A DNA stretch of 64,000 nt from Wenyingzhuangia aestuarii (GCF_011927765.1 NZ_JAATJG010000009.1:62001-126000); one strand, 5' to 3'; positions 1 through 8,424 are shown, numbered from the stretch's first letter. Numbers and translations are program-made. The notes: generated by a model from the sequence alone, not told the origin.

Positions 1-2
1 GA

Positions 3-446
3 GCTGAAGCTGTAAAAATATTATCAATGCCTCAGTATGTAGGTGCTGACGAAACCGTATTAGCAAACTCTATGACAGGTACTTTTGAATTTGAAAAAGG
101 AGACAAACGTGACATGCCAGACTTTAATGTATTCTACCGTTACAATGCAACCTACCCTTTCTACTCTGATGCTGTATGGTTCTTAACTCAAATGAGAAGA
201 TGGGGACAAATTCCTGAAACAAAACCTGCTGAATGGTATGCAGAAAAAGCTAAAGAAATTTACAGACCAGATATCTGGAAAAAAGCTGCTGATATTTTAG
301 TTACTGAAGGTAAAATTCCTGCAACTGACATTCCTACAACAGACGGATACAAACCAGCAACTACAGACTTTATTGACGGAAACAAATACGACGGTAAAGA
401 CCCAATCGGATACATCAATTCTTTTAAAATTGGAAACAAAGACTAA
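3..446 (+). CDS. Nitrate ABC transporter substrate-binding protein, C-terminal part
   Basis: This is the 3' end of a gene that begins before the window; the frame is open from base 3, so the first ATG at 27 is probably internal. The visible ~147 residues ([10 protein letters not shown]..., then [20 protein letters not shown] and 'MRRWGQIP') resemble the C-terminal lobe of NrtA/CmpA-type periplasmic nitrate/bicarbonate-binding proteins. Permease and two ATPase genes follow, which fits a NrtABCD transporter. The protein would deliver nitrate (or nitrite) to the permease in the periplasm. Cyanate or bicarbonate cannot be excluded from this fragment, but nitrate reductase and Mo-cofactor genes downstream favour nitrate. 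Confidence 0.82.
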   Translation, partial: AEAVKILSMPQYVGADETVLANSMTGTFEFEKGDKRDMPDFNVFYRYNATYPFYSDAVWFLTQMRRWGQIPETKPAEWYAEKAKEIYRPDIWKKAADILVTEGKIPATDIPTTDGYKPATTDFIDGNKYDGKDPIGYINSFKIGNKD

Positions 447-466
447 TCTACTTAAAAAGATTAACT

Positions 467-503
467 AAAATCTGGAGTGCTAATTACTAGCACTCCAAAT
501 TTT
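467..503 (+). terminator. Intercistronic hairpin between binding protein and permease
   Basis: A 10-bp perfect stem, TGGAGTGCTA (473-482) with TAGCACTCCA (488-497), has a five-base loop. AAAAT on the 5' side and ATTTT on the 3' side extend it with one mismatch. The T-run is short, so it may act as a partial terminator or as a 3' stabiliser giving more binding protein than membrane components. That role is inferred. Confidence 0.55.
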
Positions 504-550
504 AACCCTACTGAATATTTAAGAGCACTTTAAGGAAAACACAATACATC

Positions 551-1648
551 ATGAAAGATTCAATCATCAGAGCACTAAAGTTTATTGGACTTGGTTTTTT
601 AGAACCATTAATACGCTTAATCAATAAAGAAGAACCTACAAAAAACACCAAAGAAGTATTTAGAAAAATAATAGCTCCTGTAGCCTCTGTTTTTATTTTT
701 GTAGGACTTTGGCAATTAGGATCTACAGCTCTTTATAACATAGAAGCTGAATACAAGATTGAAGCTACTTTAAAAAGTCAAGGAGAAGCAGAAGCGCAAA
801 AGATAAAAGAATGTATGGAGTCTGGAGACCCTGGTTGCCAACCCAATACTTTACCTTCACCCTCGCAAGTATACGCTTCTTACCTTACCCTTTTAGAAGA
901 CCACAGAACAATTGCTGCTGATAAAAAAGCCTTTAAAGAAAAGACTTTTGAAATGAACAAAAAACGTGTAAAACAAGGAAAATCTGTAATTACCTATACA
1001 GGTAGACCTTCTTTTGTGGATCAAATTAAAACAAGTTTAAAAACAGTATTTGCAGGATTTTTACTAGCCTTATTTATTGCTGTTCCTATTGGAGTTGTTA
1101 TTGGATTAAGCTCAACACTAAGAGGATCTATTAGTTGGATTATTCAAATATTCAAGCCTGTATCACCCGTAGTATGGTTATTATTAGTTTTTATGATTGT
1201 AAAAACCTTAACTAAAAATTCAGAAGGAGACAGTGCCTTTATTATTTCTTTTATCTCTGTAGGATTATGTTCTATGTGGGCTACATTAGTAAATACCGCC
1301 ATGGGAGTATCATCTGTAAACACAGATTATATTAATGTTGCAAAAGTTTTAAGACTTAGACCTCTACAAAAAATATTCAAAGTTATTTTACCAGCCTCTT
1401 TACCTTTAATATTTACAGGTTTACGTATTACTTTATCTGTAGCATGGATGGTATTAATTGCTATTGAATTATTAGCTCAATCTCCTGGATTAGGTTCATT
1501 TGTATGGGAAGAATTCCAAAATGGAGCCATGGATTCTAACTCAAAAATTATTGTTGCCATGTTTGTTATTGGTATGATTGGTTTCGCTCTAGATAGAATC
1601 ATGTTATTTATTCAAAACTTGATTTCATTCGAAAAAGAAACAATTTAA
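551..1648 (+). CDS. nrtB: Nitrate ABC transporter permease (NrtB-like)
   Basis: 365 residues. A membrane helix at about 41-60 is followed by a long hydrophilic region (about 61-150), then the binding-protein-dependent permease core from about 157 to the end. The EAA loop region appears as 'YINVAKVLRLRPLQKIFKVI' before the last helices. The N-terminal part is longer than the usual 270-300-residue NrtB. It contains two cysteines, C88 and C96, that could form a periplasmic disulfide, and an 'LPSPSQVY' stretch like the LPxP segment before the permease domain of this family. The gene lies 20 bases before the first ATPase. Family assignment is firm; nitrate specificity is inferred from the neighbourhood. 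Confidence 0.88.
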   Translation: MKDSIIRALKFIGLGFLEPLIRLINKEEPTKNTKEVFRKIIAPVASVFIFVGLWQLGSTALYNIEAEYKIEATLKSQGEAEAQKIKECMESGDPGCQPNTLPSPSQVYASYLTLLEDHRTIAADKKAFKEKTFEMNKKRVKQGKSVITYTGRPSFVDQIKTSLKTVFAGFLLALFIAVPIGVVIGLSSTLRGSISWIIQIFKPVSPVVWLLLVFMIVKTLTKNSEGDSAFIISFISVGLCSMWATLVNTAMGVSSVNTDYINVAKVLRLRPLQKIFKVILPASLPLIFTGLRITLSVAWMVLIAIELLAQSPGLGSFVWEEFQNGAMDSNSKIIVAMFVIGMIGFALDRIMLFIQNLISFEKETI

Positions 1649-1668
1649 GAATCCTTAAAAACAATATT

Positions 1669-2520
1669 ATGGCAATTTTAGAACTAAAAAACGTCTTTAA
1701 AACCTACAATCCTGCAAAGGAATACAAAGGTGAAATTTTAGACAACATCAATTTAACTATTGAAGAAGGAGAATTTGTAGCCATTGTTGGGTTTTCAGGA
1801 AGCGGAAAAACAACCTTAGTAAACCTAGTTAATGGTTTATTAAAACCCACAGAAGGAGAAGTTATTTTTAAAGGAAAACCCGTAGAAGACACAAGTCATG
1901 AGCGCGGTGTTATTTTCCAAAACTACTCACTACTACCTTGGCTAACCGTATACCAAAACATAGACATGGCTATTCAAGAAGCTTTCCCTAAAGCTTCTAA
2001 ACAAGAAAAAGATGTTAGAGTAAAAGAATACATAGAAATGGTGGGTTTAACACATGCTACCAACAAAAGACCTAAAGAACTTTCAGGAGGAATGAGACAA
2101 CGTGTATCTGTAGCCAGAGCACTATGCATGGATCCTGAAATGATTATTATGGATGAACCCTTAGGAGCCTTAGATGCTTTGACTCGTGGAAATTTACAAG
2201 ATGAAATTCTTAAAATCTGGGAAAGAAACAAGCGTACAGCTTTATTAATTACCAACGATGTTGACGAAGCTATGTACATGGCCGATAGAATTATTCCATT
2301 AAAACCAGGACCCAACGCAACATTAGGACCCGAATTTAGAGTAAATATTGAGAGACCTAGAGACAAAACAGCTCTTAATGACAACGAGGAATACAAAAAA
2401 ACTCGTCTTAAAATTATTGAATACCTAATGGATTTAGGAGATGCTCAAGCAGCAGAAAGCACCGCTACTTATGAGCTACCAGAACTTCAACCAAAGGACT
2501 TTAGATGGGATGCTAATTAA
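1669..2520 (+). CDS. Nitrate ABC transporter ATP-binding protein (NrtC-like, no C-terminal binding domain)
   Basis: 283-residue ABC ATPase. Walker A is GFSGSGKTT (41-49), the signature LSGGMRQR (138-145), and Walker B MIIMDEP (158-164) followed by LGALDALTR. The switch histidine position reads 'LLITNDVDEAMYMADRI', with Asn where most relatives have His, so this subunit may be a weak or degenerate ATPase paired with the next one. Unlike cyanobacterial NrtC it has no fused substrate-binding domain, only a short C-terminal tail. It is 12 bases from the second ATPase gene and probably translated with it. Confidence 0.88.
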   Translation: MAILELKNVFKTYNPAKEYKGEILDNINLTIEEGEFVAIVGFSGSGKTTLVNLVNGLLKPTEGEVIFKGKPVEDTSHERGVIFQNYSLLPWLTVYQNIDMAIQEAFPKASKQEKDVRVKEYIEMVGLTHATNKRPKELSGGMRQRVSVARALCMDPEMIIMDEPLGALDALTRGNLQDEILKIWERNKRTALLITNDVDEAMYMADRIIPLKPGPNATLGPEFRVNIERPRDKTALNDNEEYKKTRLKIIEYLMDLGDAQAAESTATYELPELQPKDFRWDAN

Positions 2521-2532
2521 AAAACTGTAACT

Positions 2533-3345
2533 ATGACTCTTATAACCAACAACCCAAAAATAGAACGCTTCCCTTCTAACGAAGTGATGTTAGATTTAAT
2601 AGATTTAAAAAAAGTATACCCAACACCCAAAGGAGATTATGTGGTTTTAGAAAACCTAAATCTACAAATCAAAAAAGAAGAATTTATTACCATTATTGGT
2701 CATTCTGGATGTGGTAAAACCACCATGCTTTCTATGATGGCCGGATTAAACGAAATATCAGGAGGTAAAATCTCGGTACTAGGATCTAGCATTAAAGGAC
2801 CCGGACCAGACAGAGGTGTTATTTTTCAAGCACCAAGTTTAATGCCTTGGCTAACCACCATGGAAAACGTAATGTTAGGAGTAAAAAAAGTATACCCGCA
2901 TGCTAGCAAAAAACAAAAAGAAGACATCTGTAAATACTATTTACACAAAGTAGGAATGGAAAGCGCTTTTCACAAAAGAGCTTCAGAAATTTCTCAAGGA
3001 GAACAACAACGTGTAGGTATTGCAAGAGCCTTTGCTATTAAACCCAAAGTACTACTACTAGACGAACCTTTTGGAATGCTAGATTCTTTAACCAGAGGTC
3101 AATTACAAGATGTATTGATTGACGTTTGGAACAAAGAAAAAATTACCGCTGTTATGATTACACACGATGTAGATGAAGCTATTTTTTTAGCAGACAGAGT
3201 AGTAATGATGACCAGTGGACCTAGAGCTAAAATTGGTGATGTTTTACCTATTGAATTTGAAAGACCTAGAACCCGTAAATCTGTTTTAGAACATGATGAT
3301 TACTACAAATACAGAAAACATTTAATTGATTTTTTAGAACACTAA
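2533..3345 (+). CDS. Nitrate ABC transporter ATP-binding protein (NrtD-like)
   Basis: 270-residue ABC ATPase. Walker A is GHSGCGKTT (56-64), the signature variant ISQGEQQR (153-160), Walker B VLLLDEP, and the switch histidine is present in 'MITHDVDEAIFLADRV'. It complements the preceding ATPase, which lacks this histidine, so the pair looks like a heterodimer with one canonical hydrolysis site. Both belong to the nitrate/sulfonate/taurine ATPase group. The gene ends the transporter operon proper and is followed after 80 bases by an outer-membrane channel gene. Confidence 0.88.
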   Translation: MTLITNNPKIERFPSNEVMLDLIDLKKVYPTPKGDYVVLENLNLQIKKEEFITIIGHSGCGKTTMLSMMAGLNEISGGKISVLGSSIKGPGPDRGVIFQAPSLMPWLTTMENVMLGVKKVYPHASKKQKEDICKYYLHKVGMESAFHKRASEISQGEQQRVGIARAFAIKPKVLLLDEPFGMLDSLTRGQLQDVLIDVWNKEKITAVMITHDVDEAIFLADRVVMMTSGPRAKIGDVLPIEFERPRTRKSVLEHDDYYKYRKHLIDFLEH

Positions 3346-3425
3346 AATATGACCAAAATCATTTAAACCACACCCTAATTACCTTAATATTATCAACTAA
3401 AAAATATAACTAAATATTTATAATT

Positions 3426-4613
3426 ATGAAATTCACTAAATCATTATTAGCTGCTACATTTGCGTTTACTGCAATTGCAAACGCACAAGAAACCCCAAGT
3501 TTTTCTTTAGAAGGAGAGTTTAGACCACGTACAGAATGGTTTGGACACGGACAATCTAAAACAGCAGCAAACGGAACAGAAGGATATGTTTCTACAAGCG
3601 TAAGAGCTGCATTAAACGCTACTTACAAAACAGAAAGCTATACCACTTACTTAGGAATTCAAGAAGTTTTTAAATTTGGAGATCGTCCTCAAATTTCTGC
3701 AACCGGAAACGGAAACTTTAGAGTTCAAGAAGCATGGGCAGACATTAAATTAAGTAAAACATCTACCTTTAAAATTGGTCGTCAACCATTATCTTATGAT
3801 GATCAACGAATTTTAGGAGGTCTAGGTTGGGCACAACAAGCAAGAACTCACGATGCAGGAGTTTTTAAATACAGTAATGATGGATACTCTTTAAACATTG
3901 GTGGGGCTCTAAACACTCCAAACAGCTCAATCTACGACACAGCTGCCTTATTTTCATACAGAGAAATGGCATTTGTTCACGCTAATAAAAAATACAACGA
4001 CTTTAATTTAAGCGCATTAATTTTAGCCAACACATACCAAGCAACAACAGAAAACAAATCAACTTTATTAACCGCTGGTTTACATGCAGATTACAAAATT
4101 GATATTGTGACTTTAAAAGCAAACGCATACATTCAAGATGGTCAAAGAGTTGGAGACGTAAATGTAAAAGGAGCTTACTTAGCAAGTTTAGATGCTAGCA
4201 TAAAAGCAACGGACATTACAAGTATTAGCGCTGGAGCAGAAATTATTTCTGGAAAAAAAGATGATTCTGCAGCATTCTTTCCTTTATACGGAACCAACCA
4301 TGCTTTTAATGGTTTAATGGATCGTTTTTATGTAGGAAACCACGCAAACGCAGGTGGATTGGTAGATCTAAATTTAGGTATTGCTACTAAAATTAAAGGT
4401 TATGCTGTAAAACTAAAAGGACATCATTTCTCAGAACAATCTCAAGGTAAAGACAATTTAGGTTCTGAATTAGACTTAGTTGTTGCTAAAAAATTTAAAG
4501 GATACTCGTTAGTAGGAGGATATTCTCAATTTTTTGAACCAAGTGAAGTTACTGGAAAAGACACCCAAAACTGGGCATGGTTAATGTTAGTTATTAAACC
4601 AAAATTTTTATAA
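3426..4613 (+). CDS. Alginate-export-type outer-membrane beta-barrel channel
   Basis: 395 residues with a clear Sec signal peptide ending near ANA/QE (cleavage around residue 21). 'FSLEGEFRPRTEWFG' and 'KIGRQPLSYDDQRILGGLGWAQQARTHDAG' are typical of the alginate-export (AlgE-like) barrel family. The protein ends in an aromatic-containing strand, '...WLMLVIKPKFL'. No alginate genes are nearby. Its position at the end of the nitrate transporter genes and before a terminator suggests it is the outer-membrane route for nitrate or another anion; this substrate is inference. Alternating hydrophobic strands run through the whole mature protein. Confidence 0.8.
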   Translation: MKFTKSLLAATFAFTAIANAQETPSFSLEGEFRPRTEWFGHGQSKTAANGTEGYVSTSVRAALNATYKTESYTTYLGIQEVFKFGDRPQISATGNGNFRVQEAWADIKLSKTSTFKIGRQPLSYDDQRILGGLGWAQQARTHDAGVFKYSNDGYSLNIGGALNTPNSSIYDTAALFSYREMAFVHANKKYNDFNLSALILANTYQATTENKSTLLTAGLHADYKIDIVTLKANAYIQDGQRVGDVNVKGAYLASLDASIKATDITSISAGAEIISGKKDDSAAFFPLYGTNHAFNGLMDRFYVGNHANAGGLVDLNLGIATKIKGYAVKLKGHHFSEQSQGKDNLGSELDLVVAKKFKGYSLVGGYSQFFEPSEVTGKDTQNWAWLMLVIKPKFL

Positions 4614-4651
4614 GAAATTAAGGAATCCTTAACCCTTAATTATTCAGTGTT

Positions 4652-4683
4652 AAAAGCTCAAGCATTTTGCTTGGGCTTTTTTC
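4652..4683 (+). terminator. Rho-independent terminator of the nitrate transport operon
   Basis: The stem AAGCTCAAGCA pairs with TGCTTGGGCTT (one G-U pair) across a short T-rich loop and is followed by TTTTTT. It starts about 40 bases after the stop of the channel gene. Confidence 0.88.
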
Positions 4684-4757
4684 GTAAACACCTGTAAACA
4701 AAACAAGTAGATCTAAAATCTAAACTGAGAAAACACAACAATACAACCGCTATAAAA

Positions 4758-4774
4758 CAACCAATACATGGTTG
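4758..4774. promoter_or_regulatory. Small dyad upstream of the globin operon
   Basis: CAACCA and TGGTTG (6-bp arms, 5-base spacer ATACA) form a perfect dyad about 85 bases before the globin start. The spacing and symmetry suit a dimeric repressor or activator site. No consensus I know matches it well, and I see no clear TAnnTTTG box in the gap. Confidence 0.3.
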
Positions 4775-4856
4775 ATTAACAGCCTATAAAAAGAAGTTTC
4801 CTCTTATTTTTATAAAAGAGAAACAAGCTAAATCATCAATCTTAAATACCCACACT

Positions 4857-5336
4857 ATGAGTTCATTTTTATCAAAATTATTTGGAAAGAAAAAAACAGA
4901 AGCCGTAGCAGAAGAAATCATCCCTGCTAAAACTATAGAATTGGTTCAAGTTTCTTTTGAAGCTGTAAAACCAATTGCAGCTACAGCTGCTGATATATTC
5001 TACTCTAAACTTTTTGAACTAGACCCCAAACTAAAACCTTTGTTTCCTGCTGCCGACAAAGACAAAATGAAAGACCAAGGAAACAAACTAATGACCATGT
5101 TATCATCAGCTGTTGCTGGTCTATCAAACATAGAGGCTTTAATTCCTGTATTACAAGATCTTGGAAAAAGACACGTAGCCTACCGTGTTGAAAAATCACA
5201 CTACGACACTGTTGGAGCCGCATTAATTGGTACTTTAGCCGTCGGTTTAGGAGATGATTTTACCCCTGAAGTTGAACAAGCCTGGACCGATGTTTATAAC
5301 CTAATGGCCTCTGTAATGATTGATGCAGCCTATTAA
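4857..5336 (+). CDS. Single-domain globin
   Basis: 159 residues with no signal peptide, so cytoplasmic. The globin fold runs from about residue 25 to 155. The region 'FYSKLFELDPKLKPLF' corresponds to helices B-C/CD, a Gln at the E7 region (KDQGNKL) suggests a bacterial-type distal pocket, and His106 in 'GKRHVAYRV' is the likely proximal heme ligand. The first ~22 residues are a charged extension. Single-domain globins of this kind bind O2/NO and often need a separate reductase, and an FAD/2Fe-2S reductase is encoded three genes downstream. First gene of a tight five-gene operon. A role in NO dioxygenation or in protecting nitrate reduction is inferred. Confidence 0.85.
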   Translation: MSSFLSKLFGKKKTEAVAEEIIPAKTIELVQVSFEAVKPIAATAADIFYSKLFELDPKLKPLFPAADKDKMKDQGNKLMTMLSSAVAGLSNIEALIPVLQDLGKRHVAYRVEKSHYDTVGAALIGTLAVGLGDDFTPEVEQAWTDVYNLMASVMIDAAY

Positions 5337-5363
5337 ACTTAAACAACTAAAAAAATAATCAAC

Positions 5364-6176
5364 ATGAATACAATCAAACTAAACCTAAAAAAACTACTCC
5401 TATTTATCTCTTTACTAATTGTTTCTTGTGGAGGTATTCCCGAAGAATCAACAACCAGTAGTTCAGAGAAAAAAGCCTTTTCTGTTGCCGATGTGTTAAT
5501 TATGGTAGCTCATGAAAACGACATTACAAGAACTCTGTACACCAAAGCCATTGTAGGAGGCGGAAAAAAACAAGGCTTTAAATTTGACGAAGAATGGCAA
5601 GACGAAAAAGTAGAAGCAGGTCCTTTGCCAGCCTTATTTTTAAGAGGAATTGCCAACGATATTAGAAAAGGAGACGTCCCTTTAGGACTGTACCTAAGTT
5701 CTGATTTTCCTATTAGCGCTTCTAACCAATTGGTAGGAAAACAAGCCGATTTATTTAAAGAAATCAAAGAAAACAGAAAACCTCAACACTTTTTTGATGA
5801 AGATTCAAAACTATACACTGCTATGTTTGCAGATGTAGCTGGAGCTCCAGCATGTGTAAGTTGCCATAACAATCATCCAAAAACTACTAAAACCGATTGG
5901 AAACTTGGAGATGTAATGGGAGCAACTACCTGGCAATATCCTGCAGACTCTTTAAGCTACACAGAAGCCATGAGTGTCTTAAAAGCTTACAGAGATGGTA
6001 CCACTGCTGTTTACAACGATTATTTAGAGGAGATTAAAAACTTTAAAGAAACCAAAAAACCAGAAGTTGGAGAAAAATGGCCATCAAGCGGTAACTACCT
6101 ACCTGCTCCTGAAGTTTTTATTGATAGCGTTAGAAAACTATCAGCCTATGTAACTATGTCATCACTAATGAAATAA
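5364..6176 (+). CDS. Lipoprotein with Tll0287-like (DUF3365) domain and one c-type heme
   Basis: 270 residues. The N-terminus is a lipoprotein signal with lipobox cysteine at residue 22 (LLIVSCGG), so the protein is exported and lipid-anchored. A single CXXCH motif, CVSCH at 164-168, is followed by 'NNHP' and 'DWKLGDVMGA', the hallmark of the DUF3365 heme domain found as a sensor module or electron carrier. There is no kinase or cyclase attached, so here it is probably a stand-alone periplasm-facing cytochrome. It sits 27 bases after the globin and 9 bases before the membrane heme-b protein. Confidence 0.82.
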   Translation: MNTIKLNLKKLLLFISLLIVSCGGIPEESTTSSSEKKAFSVADVLIMVAHENDITRTLYTKAIVGGGKKQGFKFDEEWQDEKVEAGPLPALFLRGIANDIRKGDVPLGLYLSSDFPISASNQLVGKQADLFKEIKENRKPQHFFDEDSKLYTAMFADVAGAPACVSCHNNHPKTTKTDWKLGDVMGATTWQYPADSLSYTEAMSVLKAYRDGTTAVYNDYLEEIKNFKETKKPEVGEKWPSSGNYLPAPEVFIDSVRKLSAYVTMSSLMK

Positions 6177-6185
6177 GATAGCCTC

Positions 6186-6665
6186 TTGAAAAATCAAAAA
6201 GTTATAACCATTATAGGCCTAGTATTATTCTGTAGCTACATTCTACAGGATTTACTAGGTTTTAAAATAGCATCTTTAGAAAAACTCCAATCTCAAGAAA
6301 TGTATAAGAGATGGAGCGGATTGGCAATAGCGTTATTTATAACTTTTCAGTGGTTTTTAACGTTTACCAGAATTATTCCTAAACTAAAAAAACACTCCGT
6401 TAAACTTACCGAAATCCACAAATGGATAGGTGCCTTTAGCCCTATATTATTTTACCTACACACAACAAGTTATGGATACGGTTACTTAGCTTTATTAAGC
6501 TATGTGTTTTTTGCCAACATGCTATTAGGAACTATTAATCTAGATCTTATAAAATCTCAAAAAGAATGGATTTTTAAAGGATGGATGATTGCTCATGTAA
6601 GTCTATCAATGCTTATTACAGCAATTTTATTTCTCCACATAGGAACTGTATTCTATTACAAATAA
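6186..6665 (+). CDS. Four-helix membrane protein with two H-X13-H di-heme b motifs (ferric-reductase-like)
   Basis: 159 residues from a TTG start; the next ATG (6300) would remove the first helix. Four membrane segments lie at about 6-24, 43-62, 80-117 and 133-156. Two H-X13-H pairs, His78/His92 and His137/His151, lie in the third and fourth segments. That spacing is the diagnostic ligand pattern of two stacked b hemes in ferric reductase/NADPH oxidase proteins. Here the core is minimal and the FAD/NAD(P) part is a separate gene 17 bases downstream. It could carry electrons from cytoplasmic NAD(P)H to periplasmic cytochromes. Direction of electron flow and acceptor are inferred. Confidence 0.72.
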   Translation: MKNQKVITIIGLVLFCSYILQDLLGFKIASLEKLQSQEMYKRWSGLAIALFITFQWFLTFTRIIPKLKKHSVKLTEIHKWIGAFSPILFYLHTTSYGYGYLALLSYVFFANMLLGTINLDLIKSQKEWIFKGWMIAHVSLSMLITAILFLHIGTVFYYK

Positions 6666-6682
6666 CAGACGGAACTAAAACA

Positions 6683-7708
6683 ATGATATTAAAAGTAACT
6701 GACATAATTCAAGAAACCCCAGAAGCTGTAACGGTATGCTTTAAAAATGGTAATTTTTTCAGAAAAATCAAGTATTTACCTGGTCAATTCATCATGCTCG
6801 ATTTTAAAATTGGGAAAGACACCGTAAAAAGAGCCTACTCATTTAGCAGTAGTCCAGATACAGAAAACGACCTAAGAATTACTGTAAAAAAAGTAAAAAG
6901 CGGTTATGTTTCTAATTACATAAATAACGTTTTAAAAGTTGGCGATAAAATAAAAGCTGATGTTGCCATGGGAACATTTAATATTATCCCAAACAAAGAT
7001 AACACAAAACAATACATCCTTTTTGGAGCAGGTAGCGGAATTACTCCAGTATTTTCTATTGCAAAATCTGTACTTGCAAAAGAGCCTAATTCTAAAGTTT
7101 TACTGATTTATGCAAATCAGAACAAAGAGAATATTATTTTTTACGAAACACTAAAAAAACTAGAGAAAGAAAACGCTAATCAACTATTTGTAGAACATAT
7201 TCTTAGTGAGAACATCAATCCACAATTTCACACAGGATTTTTAACGGAAGAAATTTTAGACACCATATTCAAAAAATACAATCTAGATTTTGGAGACCAC
7301 AAATACATGATGTGTGGTCCTAGCGGTTTTATGGACAATACCGTACAAATCCTAAAAAACAAAGGAGTTAATAGAAAACAAATTTTACTAGAAGCTTTTA
7401 AAGCACCCGCAGTTAAAGTCAATAGAAAAAACTTAGTTAGCAAAGTAACCATTCATTACAAAAAGGAGACTTACCAACTAGAAGTTCCAGGTAACAAAAC
7501 CATACTACAACATGCCATGAGCAAAAACATCCCACTACCCTACTCTTGTAGATCAGGTATGTGTAGTACTTGCAAAGGAACTTGTATTGATGGAGAAACC
7601 ACCATGAGTAAAGGCCATTTACTAAGCGATGAACAAGTAAATAGCGGAGAGGTTTTAACCTGTATTACTTATCCAAACAGCGAAAGTGTAACTATTGAAA
7701 TAGCTTAA
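6683..7708 (+). CDS. Ferredoxin-NAD(P) reductase-type flavoprotein with C-terminal [2Fe-2S] domain
   Basis: 341 residues from the ATG at 6683. A longer upstream reading would overlap the preceding gene and is unlikely. The FAD-binding motif is RAYS (50-53), the NAD(P) nucleotide loop is FGAGSGITP (about 114-122), and 'MCGPSGFM' fits the C-terminal NAD(P) segment. A plant-type [2Fe-2S] ferredoxin domain follows with C289, C294, C297 and C327 (CX4CX2CX29C). This is the PaaE/Hmp-reductase architecture. Possible partners are the globin (as a split flavohemoglobin) or the di-heme b protein. It has no signal peptide and should be cytoplasmic. Two bases separate it from the pentaheme gene. Confidence 0.88.
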   Translation: MILKVTDIIQETPEAVTVCFKNGNFFRKIKYLPGQFIMLDFKIGKDTVKRAYSFSSSPDTENDLRITVKKVKSGYVSNYINNVLKVGDKIKADVAMGTFNIIPNKDNTKQYILFGAGSGITPVFSIAKSVLAKEPNSKVLLIYANQNKENIIFYETLKKLEKENANQLFVEHILSENINPQFHTGFLTEEILDTIFKKYNLDFGDHKYMMCGPSGFMDNTVQILKNKGVNRKQILLEAFKAPAVKVNRKNLVSKVTIHYKKETYQLEVPGNKTILQHAMSKNIPLPYSCRSGMCSTCKGTCIDGETTMSKGHLLSDEQVNSGEVLTCITYPNSESVTIEIA

Positions 7709-7710
7709 TT

Positions 7711-8424
7711 ATGTTTGAAATTAATCCACTTAGAAAAAGACAGTTTTACGGAATTTTAATAGGATTTGTCATCGCTATTATTGCCATTTCATCACTCCTT
7801 TTTATAAAACCTGCAGAAGAATATCTAAGTATTGGCCCTATGAACACAGGTCACGAAGGATTTTCTTGTAACACATGTCATCAAGATGCAAAAGGTACTT
7901 GGATGCAACAAATACAGTCCAACTCAGAACACGCATTAGGACTTAGAAAAAAAATGGTAGAATTTGGTTCTCTACCCGTAACTACAAAAAAATGTTTGTC
8001 GTGTCACGATAGAGATAATGACAGACATCCAACCCATCGTTTTTTAGAACCCAAACACAAAAAAGCAATTCAGAAAATTGATGCCACTAATTGTGCAACC
8101 TGCCATAGTGAACACAATGGTATTAGAGTAAGCTTAGCACAAGGAAACTACTGTATGAACTGCCATAGTGATACCAAAATTAAAGACGACCCTATAGACA
8201 CTCCTCACTCAGAATTATTTAAAAAAGGAATGTGGAGCACTTGCTTACAATGTCATGACTTTCATGGAAATCATCAAGCGGAGGCTGCTCTTTTTATGAA
8301 AGACACTATTCCGTTAAGCAAAATTAAAGCTTATTTTAAAGGTGGTGATGATCCATATGAAGGTGTTAAAAAATTCAAGGCATTATCAGAACAAGAATGG
8401 ATAAAAAAATACACTAAAAAATAA
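7711..8424 (+). CDS. Membrane-anchored pentaheme cytochrome c
   Basis: 237 residues. One N-terminal membrane anchor (about 14-32) is followed by a periplasmic domain with five CXXCH motifs: 53-57 (CNTCH), 95-99 (CLSCH), 128-132 (CATCH), 148-152 (CMNCH) and 178-182 (CLQCH). Extra histidines (48, 74, 106, 109, 116, 135, 166) could give bis-His ligation. The spacing recalls cytochrome c3/NapC-NrfH-like chains but I cannot assign it to a named family. It ends the five-gene operon and probably exchanges electrons with the di-heme b protein or the one-heme lipoprotein. No catalytic heme motif such as CXXCK is present. Confidence 0.82.
   Translation: MFEINPLRKRQFYGILIGFVIAIIAISSLLFIKPAEEYLSIGPMNTGHEGFSCNTCHQDAKGTWMQQIQSNSEHALGLRKKMVEFGSLPVTTKKCLSCHDRDNDRHPTHRFLEPKHKKAIQKIDATNCATCHSEHNGIRVSLAQGNYCMNCHSDTKIKDDPIDTPHSELFKKGMWSTCLQCHDFHGNHQAEAALFMKDTIPLSKIKAYFKGGDDPYEGVKKFKALSEQEWIKKYTKK

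Noticed and set aside
6581-6682. Extended N-terminus for the FAD/2Fe-2S reductase
   Set aside because: The extra 34 residues overlap the di-heme protein gene in another frame, and the ATG at 6683 gives the normal family start.
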